In this document: positions 41,135 through 48,399 of the stretch, in pieces
How the letters are laid out: every line of letters begins with the position of its first letter
Position numbering within the stretch: the first letter of the stretch is position 1
Source of the DNA: an uncultured Lachnospiraceae bacterium
GTDB lineage: Bacteria > Bacillota > Clostridia > Lachnospirales > Lachnospiraceae
Assembly: GCA_949502235.1 (NCBI GenBank)
Contig: CATBDC010000026.1
Coordinates: 1-48,399, forward strand
DNA length: 48,399 bases
Reading direction: 5' to 3'
The notes under the pieces: model-generated
Databases searched by the model: none
Told to the model about the DNA's origin: nothing
Seen by the model: only the letters and a program-made list of their open reading frames with translations
Position numbers and translations under genes: made by a program

Positions 41135-41191
41135 GCATCATTTCTTTATGCCTTATTCTATCATTTCCCCTGCAGATTATCAAGCTGTAAC

Positions 41192-43279
41192 CTAACTGCT
41201 CATCTCCACATTTCTCCGAAACCCCAGATAGGTTGTCAGGAAATATAGCCCGTAAATACTGAAAAACAACAGAAAGGAAATCCCGAAATACTGGAATATG
41301 GAGCTTGAAACTCCGGTATAAAAGATAAATTTCTCACTGATAAATACTGCAATGATCCCCGCAATCCCTGCCGCAAAGACTGCCGGGCAGAGATAGTACA
41401 GGAAAAGCTGCTTTCCAATGAGGCCTGACACCTGGCTCCTTCTAAGCCCGATTTTGCGGAGCACATCATACCGGAACCTATATTTTGCCGAATCACTTAG
41501 CTGCTGGACAGAAAGCACGGTAAGGGCTACGCATACAAATACGAATCCCAGGTAAAAGCATGGGAATACAATGGAAGAAAGCATATACTTTATCTCCGGA
41601 ATCAGGTTATCCCTCACAAGATTTATTCCCCCGTAAACAATAATCTGGTCGGAGCCGTAACAGGATTTTTCCGTCCCTCCTATTTCGGGATAGCCATAAG
41701 CATCTTCCTCCTCATTAAGAGCATCCAGCCTGTCCCCAAGGCCGGCCGGAGCCTTTCCCTTAATATCAACAGCCAGCTCCTTATAACAGGGCAAAAGGCT
41801 CCCGGCGCTTTCATCCGGGACAACAATGACATAATCTCCCCCATTATGTCCGTCCTGTGAAAAGGATTCCGTATAATAACCGGCAAAGGAAAGCTCTCCT
41901 TTGTCTCCCTCTACGGTAAGCTCTTCCTCAAAATCTCCTGCCTCTTTCAGTACTCTTGATTTAATGTGAAGCAGGTATTCATCCTCCATAAGAGACACTG
42001 TCCCATAGCCAAGCATCTCCCGCAGGTGGTTATAATCGGAAAGCTTCATATAAGTATCATACCGGCAGTAAGAACCGCCATCCGTATTTTCAATCTTTTT
42101 AAGGTCAGGCTCCCCCTCCTCCTTTCCGCCCTCCTTAAACATGGTTCCAAAGCACCTTAAATGAGTGAGAAGCCATACATTTACCTGGTTCGTTCCATTT
42201 TCATAAATATAATAAGGATATGCCTCCTTAATCTTCGTATTTTCCTTCAAAATCTGGAGCTCATCCTCAAAATCATCCTCCACGTCCGTGCTGTTAATAT
42301 GCACATCAAAAGGAAATTTATCCTCAAGGGCCTTGTCCTGGTAATCGCTGAACATCATAGCCACCGTACATCCCAGAAACGCAATAGTAAACAGGGACGA
42401 CAGCGTTCCCATTGTAAACCACATAGTCTTGATTTTCGAGGAAAGCTGCCGGAACAAAAACAGGTTCTGCCCCTTATAAATGAGAGCTCCCCCTCTTTCA
42501 ATGTAGCAGATAAGGAAGGAAGAAAGCCCGATATAAAACAAATAAATAACAAGAACAAGCCCCACAAGAAATACAATCAAGGTTCCCCCGTTCCATCCGC
42601 CGAAAAGCTGACTGCCGAAAAACAGCCACACCCCAAACAAAAGCAGGAAAATAAGGGACACAGGTAAAAGCCACTGTTTGAGATGCTCATGGGCTTCCTT
42701 TACTTCCTCATTTTTATTTCCCGCATCCATCAAATCCCGGATATTCATTTTCTTAAATCTTCTCTTACACCGGAAAAGAGCCAGAACATAACAGCCTCCG
42801 TAGCAGCATACTGTCATAAAAATACACTGCCGGTTAAATATAAGCTTTAAATGGTAATTGTCCTGCAGCATCGTGTAAAGCACTGCCATGATGATCTGCT
42901 GCAGCAGGACTCCAAGCGCCATTCCCGAAAGGAACGCGCCTGCTCCCAGAAGCACATTTTCTCTCATATAGAGCCTTGAGATTTCCTTTTTCTTCATTCC
43001 CAGAAGAAGGTATGTGCCAAATTCCCTGCTTCGTTTCTCCAGCATAAATTTCACCATATAATTAATCAGCCATGCCACAATAAGAACAATAAAAAATGTG
43101 GCAAGCCCGATCATTGCCGCCATAATCCCCGCTTCGTCAACCCGCTTACGGATATCCGGTGAAAATAAAATGCTGTTAAAGGCAAACATAAGCGCCGTGA
43201 CAAGCATCATTGTAACGACATACACAAGATAGTCCTTTGCCGAACGTTTTACATTTCTGACTGCAAGCTTACCTAACAT
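41192..43279 (-). CDS. BceB-like peptide-detoxification ABC permease
   Basis: About 695 residues from ATG 43279, placed 10 bases after GGAGGTGAG and overlapping the ATPase stop. It has the BceB layout: one helix, an FtsX triplet (KRSREFGTYLLLGMKKKEISRLYMREN), several helices, then a large extracytoplasmic domain of about 200 residues (near 310-530, with ENGTNQVNVWLL and SQDGHNGGDYVIVV), and a final FtsX block with RYDVLRKIGLRRSQVSGLIG. Such permeases free peptide-bound cell-wall precursors and also pass the signal to a BceS kinase, which is encoded upstream. Substrate unknown. Confidence 0.92.
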   Translation of the reverse strand: MLGKLAVRNVKRSAKDYLVYVVTMMLVTALMFAFNSILFSPDIRKRVDEAGIMAAMIGLATFFIVLIVAWLINYMVKFMLEKRSREFGTYLLLGMKKKEISRLYMRENVLLGAGAFLSGMALGVLLQQIIMAVLYTMLQDNYHLKLIFNRQCIFMTVCCYGGCYVLALFRCKRRFKKMNIRDLMDAGNKNEEVKEAHEHLKQWLLPVSLIFLLLFGVWLFFGSQLFGGWNGGTLIVFLVGLVLVIYLFYIGLSSFLICYIERGGALIYKGQNLFLFRQLSSKIKTMWFTMGTLSSLFTIAFLGCTVAMMFSDYQDKALEDKFPFDVHINSTDVEDDFEDELQILKENTKIKEAYPYYIYENGTNQVNVWLLTHLRCFGTMFKEGGKEEGEPDLKKIENTDGGSYCRYDTYMKLSDYNHLREMLGYGTVSLMEDEYLLHIKSRVLKEAGDFEEELTVEGDKGELSFAGYYTESFSQDGHNGGDYVIVVPDESAGSLLPCYKELAVDIKGKAPAGLGDRLDALNEEEDAYGYPEIGGTEKSCYGSDQIIVYGGINLVRDNLIPEIKYMLSSIVFPCFYLGFVFVCVALTVLSVQQLSDSAKYRFRYDVLRKIGLRRSQVSGLIGKQLFLYYLCPAVFAAGIAGIIAVFISEKFIFYTGVSSSIFQYFGISFLLFFSIYGLYFLTTYLGFRRNVEMSS

Positions 43280-44036
43280 GGGAAGTCTCACCTCCTGTCA
43301 GGGACAGCACATCCAGAATCTCATTCAGAAACACCCGCCGCTCTTTGTTCCCCCGCACAAGCTCATGAAAGATTTTCCCGTCCTTTAAAAATAAAATGCG
43401 GCTGCAGTAGCTTGCGGAAAAAGCGTCATGGGTTACCATGAGAATCGTTGCCTTTAAGGAGCGGTTCATTTCCGTAAAGGTTTCAAGAAGAGTCTGGGCT
43501 GACCGGGAATCTAAGGCCCCCGTAGGCTCATCCGCCAGAAGTAGCCTGGGGTTATTTACAAGGGCTCTCGCACAGGCGCACCGCTGCTTCTGTCCCCCTG
43601 ATACCTGATAAGGAAACTTGTCTTTCATGTCCCTGATGCCAAGAAGGCTCATGATTTCACTGCATTTCTTTTTAAGCTCTGCCTTCCCCTCCCTGCGGAT
43701 TGTAAGGGCAAGCACAATATTTTCCTCCAGAGTTAGAGTATCTAAGAGATTATAGTCCTGAAACACAAAACCCAGGTTATCCCTCCTGAAATCCGAAAGA
43801 GCCTCCTCCTTAAGCTCCGTGATATCCGTATCTCCATAAAAAATATGTCCTGATGTCACCCTGTCAATGGTTGCAAGAAGGTTAAGAAGTGTGGTCTTTC
43901 CCGAGCCCGATGCCCCCATGACACCTATAAATTCACCGCGCTCCACCGTAAAGCTTACACGATCCACTGCCTTTGTTACATTGGAATCATTTCCGTAATA
44001 CTTTTCCACATCACATACACGGATATTATCACACAT
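43269..44036 (-). CDS. BceA-like ABC transporter ATPase
   Basis: About 255 residues from ATG 44036 (GGGAGTGAAAGTC precedes it; a GTG lies 3 codons up). Walker A GASGSGKTT, Q-loop FVFQDYNLLD, signature VSGGQKQRCACARAL, Walker B LLLADEPTGALDS and switch MVTHDAFSA are intact and typical of the BceA/PsdA group. It partners the permease overlapping downstream and the two-component genes upstream. A TTACA/TGTAA operator-like array lies just upstream, so this transporter pair is probably induced by the regulator at 45156-45824. Confidence 0.93.
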   Translation of the reverse strand: MCDNIRVCDVEKYYGNDSNVTKAVDRVSFTVERGEFIGVMGASGSGKTTLLNLLATIDRVTSGHIFYGDTDITELKEEALSDFRRDNLGFVFQDYNLLDTLTLEENIVLALTIRREGKAELKKKCSEIMSLLGIRDMKDKFPYQVSGGQKQRCACARALVNNPRLLLADEPTGALDSRSAQTLLETFTEMNRSLKATILMVTHDAFSASYCSRILFLKDGKIFHELVRGNKERRVFLNEILDVLSLTGGETSHVR

Positions 44037-44114
44037 GACTTTCACTCCCGTCTAAATATAATGGTTATTAGCTTTACTGTACCATATTCTTTTGGTGGTT
44101 TGTATTCCGTCAGA

Positions 44115-44139
44115 TTACAGGAAAGTTACAGAATTGTAA
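44115..44139. promoter_or_regulatory. Candidate response-regulator binding site upstream of bceAB
   Basis: An inverted repeat TTACA-GAAT-TGTAA (44126-44139) plus a third TTACA half-site at 44115-44119, exactly 11 bases from the first. This is the spacing of OmpR-family tandem sites. It lies just downstream of the kinase stop and about 80-100 bases before the ATPase start. A weak TACAAA/TACAGT promoter follows on the minus strand. Confidence 0.5.
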
Positions 44140-44148
44140 GATTAAAAA

Positions 44149-45159
44149 TCAAGTTCTCGCATGATAATCCCCCACTGGAAATTCCAGCATAACCTTCGTC
44201 CCCTCTCCTTCCACTGAAGAGGCCCTTATCTCTATCCCAAGCTTTCCGCTAAGCACCTTACAAAGATACAGACCCATTCCCGTAGAACGCTCATTCTTTC
44301 TCCCATTGCTTCCGGTAAAGCCCTTATCAAAAATGCGGCCTGCCTCTTCTTCCCTGATCCCAATCCCATTGTCCCGGATCACAAGCCTCACGCCGCGCCC
44401 GTAGCTTTCTGTATAGATACGGATTTTGGCTCCCTCTGCTCTCCGGTATTTTATACTATTGAGCACAAGCTGATTCAAAATAAAGGAAACCCATTTTTCA
44501 TCCGTATATACTGTGTCCTCACAGGAAACCTCTGCCGTCATCTTGTTCTGTATCAGATAATATTTGTTCCTGATAAGCACCTCCGATGCTGCCTTATTTA
44601 AGTCGGTCCTCTTAATCATATAATCCTTGTACACCTCGTCCGACCGGGCATAATAAAGCGCCATCTCCACCAGAGCATCTATCTTACTGTTCAGTCCTTT
44701 AATCTTCCCTGTCTGCTCTCCCTTATGATTCTCGCAAATCAGGGAAATGCCTGTAATAGGAGCCTTGATCTCATGCACCCAGCTTTCGATAAACTCCCGG
44801 TATTCCCTTCTTTCATCCTCAATACCGCGGATTTTCTCAATAGCAGACTTATTTGACACCCGAATCATATCCCGGTAAATGACATCCTCCATACACATAG
44901 GCTCCAGCATCAGCTCTCCCAGAAGATATCTCTGATCCGCCTGAAACAGAATTTTTTCCATCTGCCGGAAATATATCCTCCTGCGGTAATAAAAAGCTCC
45001 AAGATACACCGTGAGGATTATGAGCCAGCAAAGCAGAATAAGGAAAATATAGTCCCATGAATACCCGGTAGCATGCAAAAACCAAGAAAGAAAAAGCATA
45101 CATAGAACATTCAAAATCAAAAGAAAGCATCTATCCTTTAAAAAATCCTTTCCCGTCAT
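44149..45159 (-). CDS. BceS-like intramembrane-sensing histidine kinase
   Basis: 336 residues. Two adjacent N-terminal helices (about 10-30 and 36-58) with only a few residues between them leave no real extracellular sensor domain. The H-box is SWVHEIKAPITGISL, N box FILNQLVLNSIKY, G1 RDNGIGI and G2 STGMGLYLCKVLSGKL. The form H-E-I-K-A-P is characteristic of BceS kinases, which sense antimicrobial peptides via the BceAB transporter. Start ATG 45159 overlaps the regulator stop by 4 bases. Confidence 0.93.
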   Translation of the reverse strand: MTGKDFLKDRCFLLILNVLCMLFLSWFLHATGYSWDYIFLILLCWLIILTVYLGAFYYRRRIYFRQMEKILFQADQRYLLGELMLEPMCMEDVIYRDMIRVSNKSAIEKIRGIEDERREYREFIESWVHEIKAPITGISLICENHKGEQTGKIKGLNSKIDALVEMALYYARSDEVYKDYMIKRTDLNKAASEVLIRNKYYLIQNKMTAEVSCEDTVYTDEKWVSFILNQLVLNSIKYRRAEGAKIRIYTESYGRGVRLVIRDNGIGIREEEAGRIFDKGFTGSNGRKNERSTGMGLYLCKVLSGKLGIEIRASSVEGEGTKVMLEFPVGDYHART

Positions 45160-45824
45160 ATACGATACCCCATTCCCCGCTTCGTCTCAATAAAGCCATG
45201 TACCCCGATTTCTTCAAGCTTTCCTCTGATACGGGTCATATTTACACTTAAGGCATTGTCGTCTATAAATACCTGGTTATCCCACAAATACTCCACAAGA
45301 TTCCCCCGGGAGGCAATCTCCCCCTTCCTCATAAAGAGGTAGTGAAGGATTTTAAGCTCCGTTTTAGACAAATCCGCCTCACGCTCCCTGTACCTCGCAC
45401 AGCCCCTTGCCAGATCTAACTCAACACCCTTGTGGCTGAAAACACTCTCCTTCCTTTCTTCTCCCCGCTTTGTCCTCTTTAAAACTGCCGCAATCCGGGC
45501 AAGCAGTACCGGCGGGTTAAAGGGCTTCGTAATATAATCATCCCCGCCTCTAAGGATTCCATTCAGCTCATCCGCCGGGTCTGTCCGTCCAGTCACAAAA
45601 ATCACCGGAATGTCAGAGGACTCACGGATCTTTGAACAAACATCAAATCCCGACTTTCCGGGAAGATTTAAGTCCAAAAGTACCAGAGCCGGCTTCTTTT
45701 CCAGTATAAGTGCCGCAGTCTCTTTAAAATCCTCCGGCGCACTTACCTCATAAAGAGCGTTGCTTAAGAGAATCTTAAGCTCCTGCCGAACCACCGGATC
45801 ATCCTCAATAATCATAATATGCAT
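45156..45824 (-). CDS. BceR-like response regulator
   Basis: About 222 residues from ATG 45824, chosen because AGGTGAGAGCT precedes it. The frame stays open into the palindrome at 45839-45916, but that upstream translation is palindrome sequence, not protein. Receiver: IMIIEDDPV, phospho-acceptor in LVLLDLNLPG and Lys in ITKPF. The winged helix has NALSVNMTRIRGKLEEIG and ends KRGMGYRI. First gene of the RS-AB module. It should bind upstream of the ATPase gene. No clear promoter was seen apart from the palindrome region. Confidence 0.93.
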   Translation of the reverse strand: MHIMIIEDDPVVRQELKILLSNALYEVSAPEDFKETAALILEKKPALVLLDLNLPGKSGFDVCSKIRESSDIPVIFVTGRTDPADELNGILRGGDDYITKPFNPPVLLARIAAVLKRTKRGEERKESVFSHKGVELDLARGCARYREREADLSKTELKILHYLFMRKGEIASRGNLVEYLWDNQVFIDDNALSVNMTRIRGKLEEIGVHGFIETKRGMGYRI

Positions 45825-45838
45825 AGCTCTCACCTGTT

Positions 45839-45916
45839 GGGGACGGGGTAAAATGAAAAAGTGCCTGTCCCCACCCCATGTGGGGGACAGGCACTTTTTC
45901 ATTTTACCCCGTCCCC
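45839..45916. repeat. Perfect 34-base inverted repeat (REP-like palindrome)
   Basis: Arms 45839-45872 and 45883-45916 are perfectly complementary over 34 bases with a 10-base centre. The arm begins GGGGACGGGGTAAAATG and ends GTGCCTGTCCCC. It lies between the gpmI stop (45927) and the BceR-like start. No U-run follows on the minus strand, so it is not a standard terminator. The GGGGAC and GTCCCC ends recall repetitive palindromes that are mobilised by REP-associated tyrosine transposases in other genomes, but no such enzyme is in the window. Confidence 0.8.
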
Positions 45917-45926
45917 AGAAACAATT

Positions 45927-47465
45927 TTATTTCTCAATCAGTGACCTTCCGCTCATTTCCTTCGGCTGCTCCATTCCCATAAGCTCAATCAGGGTAGGCG
46001 CTATGTCCGCCAGGCATCCCCCTTCTCTTAAGCGATATGCCGGATCTGCGTTTACAAGGATAAACGGCACCGGATTAGTAGTATGTGCGGTAAAGGGCTC
46101 GCCTGTCTCCTCGTCAATAAGCTGCTCTGCATTGCCGTGGTCTGCACAGATAAACATCTGTCCGTTTACCTCTTTAACAGCCTCAACTGCCTTTCCTACA
46201 CACTCGTCTACTGCTTCGATAGCTTTGATTGCCGCTGCCTCTACTCCTGTGTGTCCTACCATATCCGGATTTGCAAAGTTGATGATAATAACATCATATT
46301 TCCCGGATCTTATAGCCTCTGTCAGCTTGTCACATACCTCATAGGCGCTCATTTCAGGCTTCAGATCATAGGTTGCCACCTTCGGAGACTTTACAAGAAT
46401 CCTGTCCTCCCCTTCGTTAGGCTCCTCCACGCCGCCGTTAAAGAAGAAGGTTACGTGGGCATATTTTTCTGTCTCCGCAATACGTGCCTGCTTCTTTCCA
46501 TTCGCGGCAAGGAACTCACCAAAGGTATTGGTTATCTCTTCCTTTACAAATGCAACCAGCTTATTTTCGATAGTTACATCATACTCTGTAAAGCACACAT
46601 AGGTTGTCTTAATTCTTTCCCCTCTGTCAAAGTCTGTAAACCCGTCATCGCAGAAGGTTCTTGTAATCTCTCTTGCGCGGTCCGGCCGGAAATTATAGAA
46701 GATAATGGAATCATTGTCCTTAATGGTAGCAACCGGCGCTCCGTCCTTCATGACAACCGTAGGAAGGACAAACTCGTCCGTAACATCCTTGTCATAGGAG
46801 GCCTGAATCCCTTCAGGGCCGCTCTCTGCTCTTTCTCCCTCGCCGTAAACCAGGGCACGGTAAGCCTTCTCCACACGCTCCCAGCGGTTATCACGATCCA
46901 TTGCATAGTAGCGTCCCATGACCGTAGCCACCTGGCCGACACCGATCTCCTTCATCTTTGCCTCAAGCTCCTCCACATATTCTTTGCCGGAAGCCGGAGG
47001 CGTATCACGCCCGTCTAAAAAGCAGTGAACATAAACCTTCTCGATCCCCTGACGCTTCGCCAGCTCAAGAAGACCATAAATATGTGTATTGTGGCTGTGT
47101 ACGCCGCCGTCAGATACAAGCCCGTACATATGAAGGGCGCTATCATTCTTCTTTACATTCTCACATGCCGCAAGAAGTGCCGGATTTTCAAAGAAATTCC
47201 CGTCCTGAATCGCTTTTGTAATCTTGGTAAGATCCTGATAAACAATGCGGCCTGCCCCCATATTCAGGTGGCCTACCTCTGAATTACCCATCTGTCCGTC
47301 CGGAAGCCCCACTGCCATGCCGCTTGCATTTCCCTTAACAAAAGGGCACTCTGCCATAAGCTTGTCCATAACCGGAGTCTTTCCTTCCTTCACCGCATTT
47401 CCCTCGACCTTATCATTCAGTCCATAGCCGTCCAATATCATAAGTACCGTTGGTTTCTTGTTCAT
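45927..47465 (-). CDS. gpmI: 2,3-bisphosphoglycerate-independent phosphoglycerate mutase
   Basis: 513 residues from ATG 47465 (GAAGGAGTGTTATTTACA precedes it). All metal-site and catalytic segments are present: [11 protein letters not shown], Ser62 in [32 protein letters not shown] and, near the end, [12 protein letters not shown] and [11 protein letters not shown]. It interconverts 3- and 2-phosphoglycerate with Mn2+, in glycolysis and gluconeogenesis. It stands apart from the other glycolytic genes. The 3' end is beside the perfect palindrome. Confidence 0.97.
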   Translation of the reverse strand: MNKKPTVLMILDGYGLNDKVEGNAVKEGKTPVMDKLMAECPFVKGNASGMAVGLPDGQMGNSEVGHLNMGAGRIVYQDLTKITKAIQDGNFFENPALLAACENVKKNDSALHMYGLVSDGGVHSHNTHIYGLLELAKRQGIEKVYVHCFLDGRDTPPASGKEYVEELEAKMKEIGVGQVATVMGRYYAMDRDNRWERVEKAYRALVYGEGERAESGPEGIQASYDKDVTDEFVLPTVVMKDGAPVATIKDNDSIIFYNFRPDRAREITRTFCDDGFTDFDRGERIKTTYVCFTEYDVTIENKLVAFVKEEITNTFGEFLAANGKKQARIAETEKYAHVTFFFNGGVEEPNEGEDRILVKSPKVATYDLKPEMSAYEVCDKLTEAIRSGKYDVIIINFANPDMVGHTGVEAAAIKAIEAVDECVGKAVEAVKEVNGQMFICADHGNAEQLIDEETGEPFTAHTTNPVPFILVNADPAYRLREGGCLADIAPTLIELMGMEQPKEMSGRSLIEK

Positions 47466-47511
47466 TGTAAATAACACTCCTTCACCTGATTTTATCTTTA
47501 CATCTTTAAGC

Positions 47512-48339
47512 TTAACCCCTGATTAACCTCTCAAGCCATGCGTCTGCCAGTGTAATCCACCGGGCGCACTCCGCCTGCACGCCGTGCCCGTTTTCCCGCT
47601 CCACAACAGGGCTTGCAAGGCTTAATCCATGCTCCCCCTCCGGAAATATATGAAGCTCAAAAGGAATTCCTTCCTTCCGAAGGGCCATTGCCATGAGAAT
47701 AGAATTCTCCACAGGCACAGTAGCATCCTCCCCTGTGTGCCAGAGAAAACAAGGCGGCACAGCCTTTGTCACCAGCTTCTCTACTGACACCTTCTGCGCC
47801 TCCGCAGAAGCCTTGTCCCCCAAAAGATTCTCAAAGCTTCCCCAGTGGGCATATGCGGCATCCGCAGTGATAACCGGATAGCTAAGCATTAATCCCCTAG
47901 GCCTTAAGTCCGCATCCTCTGCCCCAAGCTCCTCTGCCATAAACTCATGGTTCCAGAAAACGCCATAGCTGGCCGCCAGATGTCCTCCCGCGGAAGACCC
48001 CTGTACCACAAGACGATCCATGTCAATATTCCATTCCTCTGCCATCTCACGAAGCTTTAAAACTGCCTGTCCCAGCTCCAGAATCTGTGTCGGAAAATGA
48101 TGGGGCGCCGTAGAGTAGCGCAGTACTCCTGCATGGTAACCCCTCTCAAGAAAATGAAGCGCCACAGGCTCACCCTCCCTGTAGCTGGTGCGTTCATACG
48201 CGCCTCCCGGGCAAATTAAAATAAAGGGTCTCTTCTTTACCTTAAGGCTCCCGTCATGAGGCGTATCCTGAATATAAGCCTGAAGCCTGGCATCCTTAGA
48301 AGAACCCCTCACCTTAAGTGGAATTTCCTCATAAATCAT
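47512..48339 (-). CDS. Alpha/beta hydrolase, acetyl esterase/BD-FAE-like
   Basis: 275 residues. Oxyanion-hole segment [17 protein letters not shown] (HGG replaced by PGG, as in the BD-FAE and related families), nucleophile Ser116 in [12 protein letters not shown], acid residue in [13 protein letters not shown] and histidine in EGEHGLSLA. The triad is complete. It should cleave carboxylic esters such as acetylated sugars or xylan fragments. There is no signal peptide, so it acts inside the cell. ATG 48339 follows GAGGAGTTGTATC. Substrate not readable. Confidence 0.85.
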   Translation of the reverse strand: MIYEEIPLKVRGSSKDARLQAYIQDTPHDGSLKVKKRPFILICPGGAYERTSYREGEPVALHFLERGYHAGVLRYSTAPHHFPTQILELGQAVLKLREMAEEWNIDMDRLVVQGSSAGGHLAASYGVFWNHEFMAEELGAEDADLRPRGLMLSYPVITADAAYAHWGSFENLLGDKASAEAQKVSVEKLVTKAVPPCFLWHTGEDATVPVENSILMAMALRKEGIPFELHIFPEGEHGLSLASPVVERENGHGVQAECARWITLADAWLERLIRG

Positions 48340-48357
48340 AGATACAACTCCTCGTAT

Positions 48358-48397
48358 AATAAGTTTGTAAGCAAGAAAAACAGCTTACAGACTTATT
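48358..48397. other. Stable hairpin at the window edge
   Basis: 15-base arms AATAAGTTTGTAAGC and GCTTACAGACTTATT with one mismatch around a 10-base loop, upstream of the hydrolase gene. It could be the terminator of a gene beyond the window or a leader hairpin. Confidence 0.45.
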
Positions 48398-48399
48398 CT

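Noticed and set aside
45825-45902. Extended N-terminus of the BceR-like regulator
   Set aside because: The extra 26 codons come from the perfect palindrome. A good ribosome site precedes the internal ATG at 45824.
46083-47018. 311-codon open frame opposite gpmI
   Set aside because: It lies wholly inside gpmI, a highly conserved enzyme gene, and shows cysteine/leucine-rich nonsense composition.
1-48399. CRISPR arrays, rRNA genes and known riboswitches
   Set aside because: I saw no regularly spaced direct repeats, no rRNA sequence and no leader matching a riboswitch I can recognise.

Overview
The window looks like the chromosome of a gut-type anaerobic Firmicute, most likely a member of the Lachnospiraceae or a close Clostridia relative. 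The evidence is moderate GC, strong AGGAGG-type ribosome sites, TTGACA/TATAAT promoters, a giant double 2-hydroxyacyl-CoA dehydratase activase, a clostridial-style EtfB/EtfA pair, TelA/XpaC, and several antimicrobial-peptide-sensing two-component systems with dedicated ABC transporters. No rRNA, CRISPR array, complete insertion sequence or intact prophage was seen. One tRNA (Leu, anticodon CAA) lies at 14286-14368. Most genes are on the minus strand.

Layout, left to right. 1-983 is a decayed patch: a truncated ADP-ribosyltransferase-like gene fused to a small membrane-protein gene, then a broken HU-like gene. 984-2647 is an orphan OmpR/VanS-type two-component pair. 2668-3042 holds back-to-back promoters and a long inverted-repeat element. 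3049-6747 carries a GNAT acetyltransferase, a GPP34-like protein and a TetR/ABC/FtsX efflux operon. 6967-13241 is a catabolic module: EtfA, EtfB, an FAD amino-acid-type dehydrogenase, an N-carbamoyl amino acid hydrolase and a PucR regulator. 13623-16175 has a sugar-type O-acetyltransferase, the tRNA and an AAA-ATPase/PD-(D/E)XK gene. 16225-18208 is a PLP fold-III decarboxylase with its TrmB-like regulator. 18319-23157 has TelA, XpaC, pyruvate kinase and a rhomboid-like protein. 23396-27646 is the 1416-residue activase. 27751-29056 contains a gene remnant, a 54-residue protein and a lipoprotein.

29165-34321 is a second catabolic module: a ferredoxin-type electron-transfer subunit, a molybdopterin oxidoreductase, an amino-acid-type ABC ATPase, an M20 amidohydrolase and an ABC permease. 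It is damaged at two points. The molybdoenzyme has a one-base frameshift. The permease lacks its N-terminus, and no substrate-binding protein remains. It abuts 34305-38587, a complete lantibiotic-immunity FEG transporter with its RK two-component system but no lantibiotic biosynthesis genes. 38622-40875 is a second decay zone: an internally deleted AAA-ATPase fragment, a short-inverted-repeat element, a HipA-like gene and a HAD phosphatase truncated tail-to-tail at one junction. 41192-45824 is a BceRS-BceAB-type peptide detoxification module. 45927-48339 has phosphoglycerate mutase and an alpha/beta hydrolase.

Two themes recur. First, three two-component systems, two of them with cognate ABC exporters, plus a TetR-ABC exporter and TelA/XpaC point to life among antimicrobial peptides and other toxins. 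Second, many genes are broken at clean junctions and there are several families of palindromic repeats, so this stretch has been remodelled by deletion. The most interesting functional candidates are the carbamoylase/FAD-dehydrogenase/ETF module and the transporter/amidohydrolase/molybdoenzyme module. Neither matches a pathway I can name with confidence.
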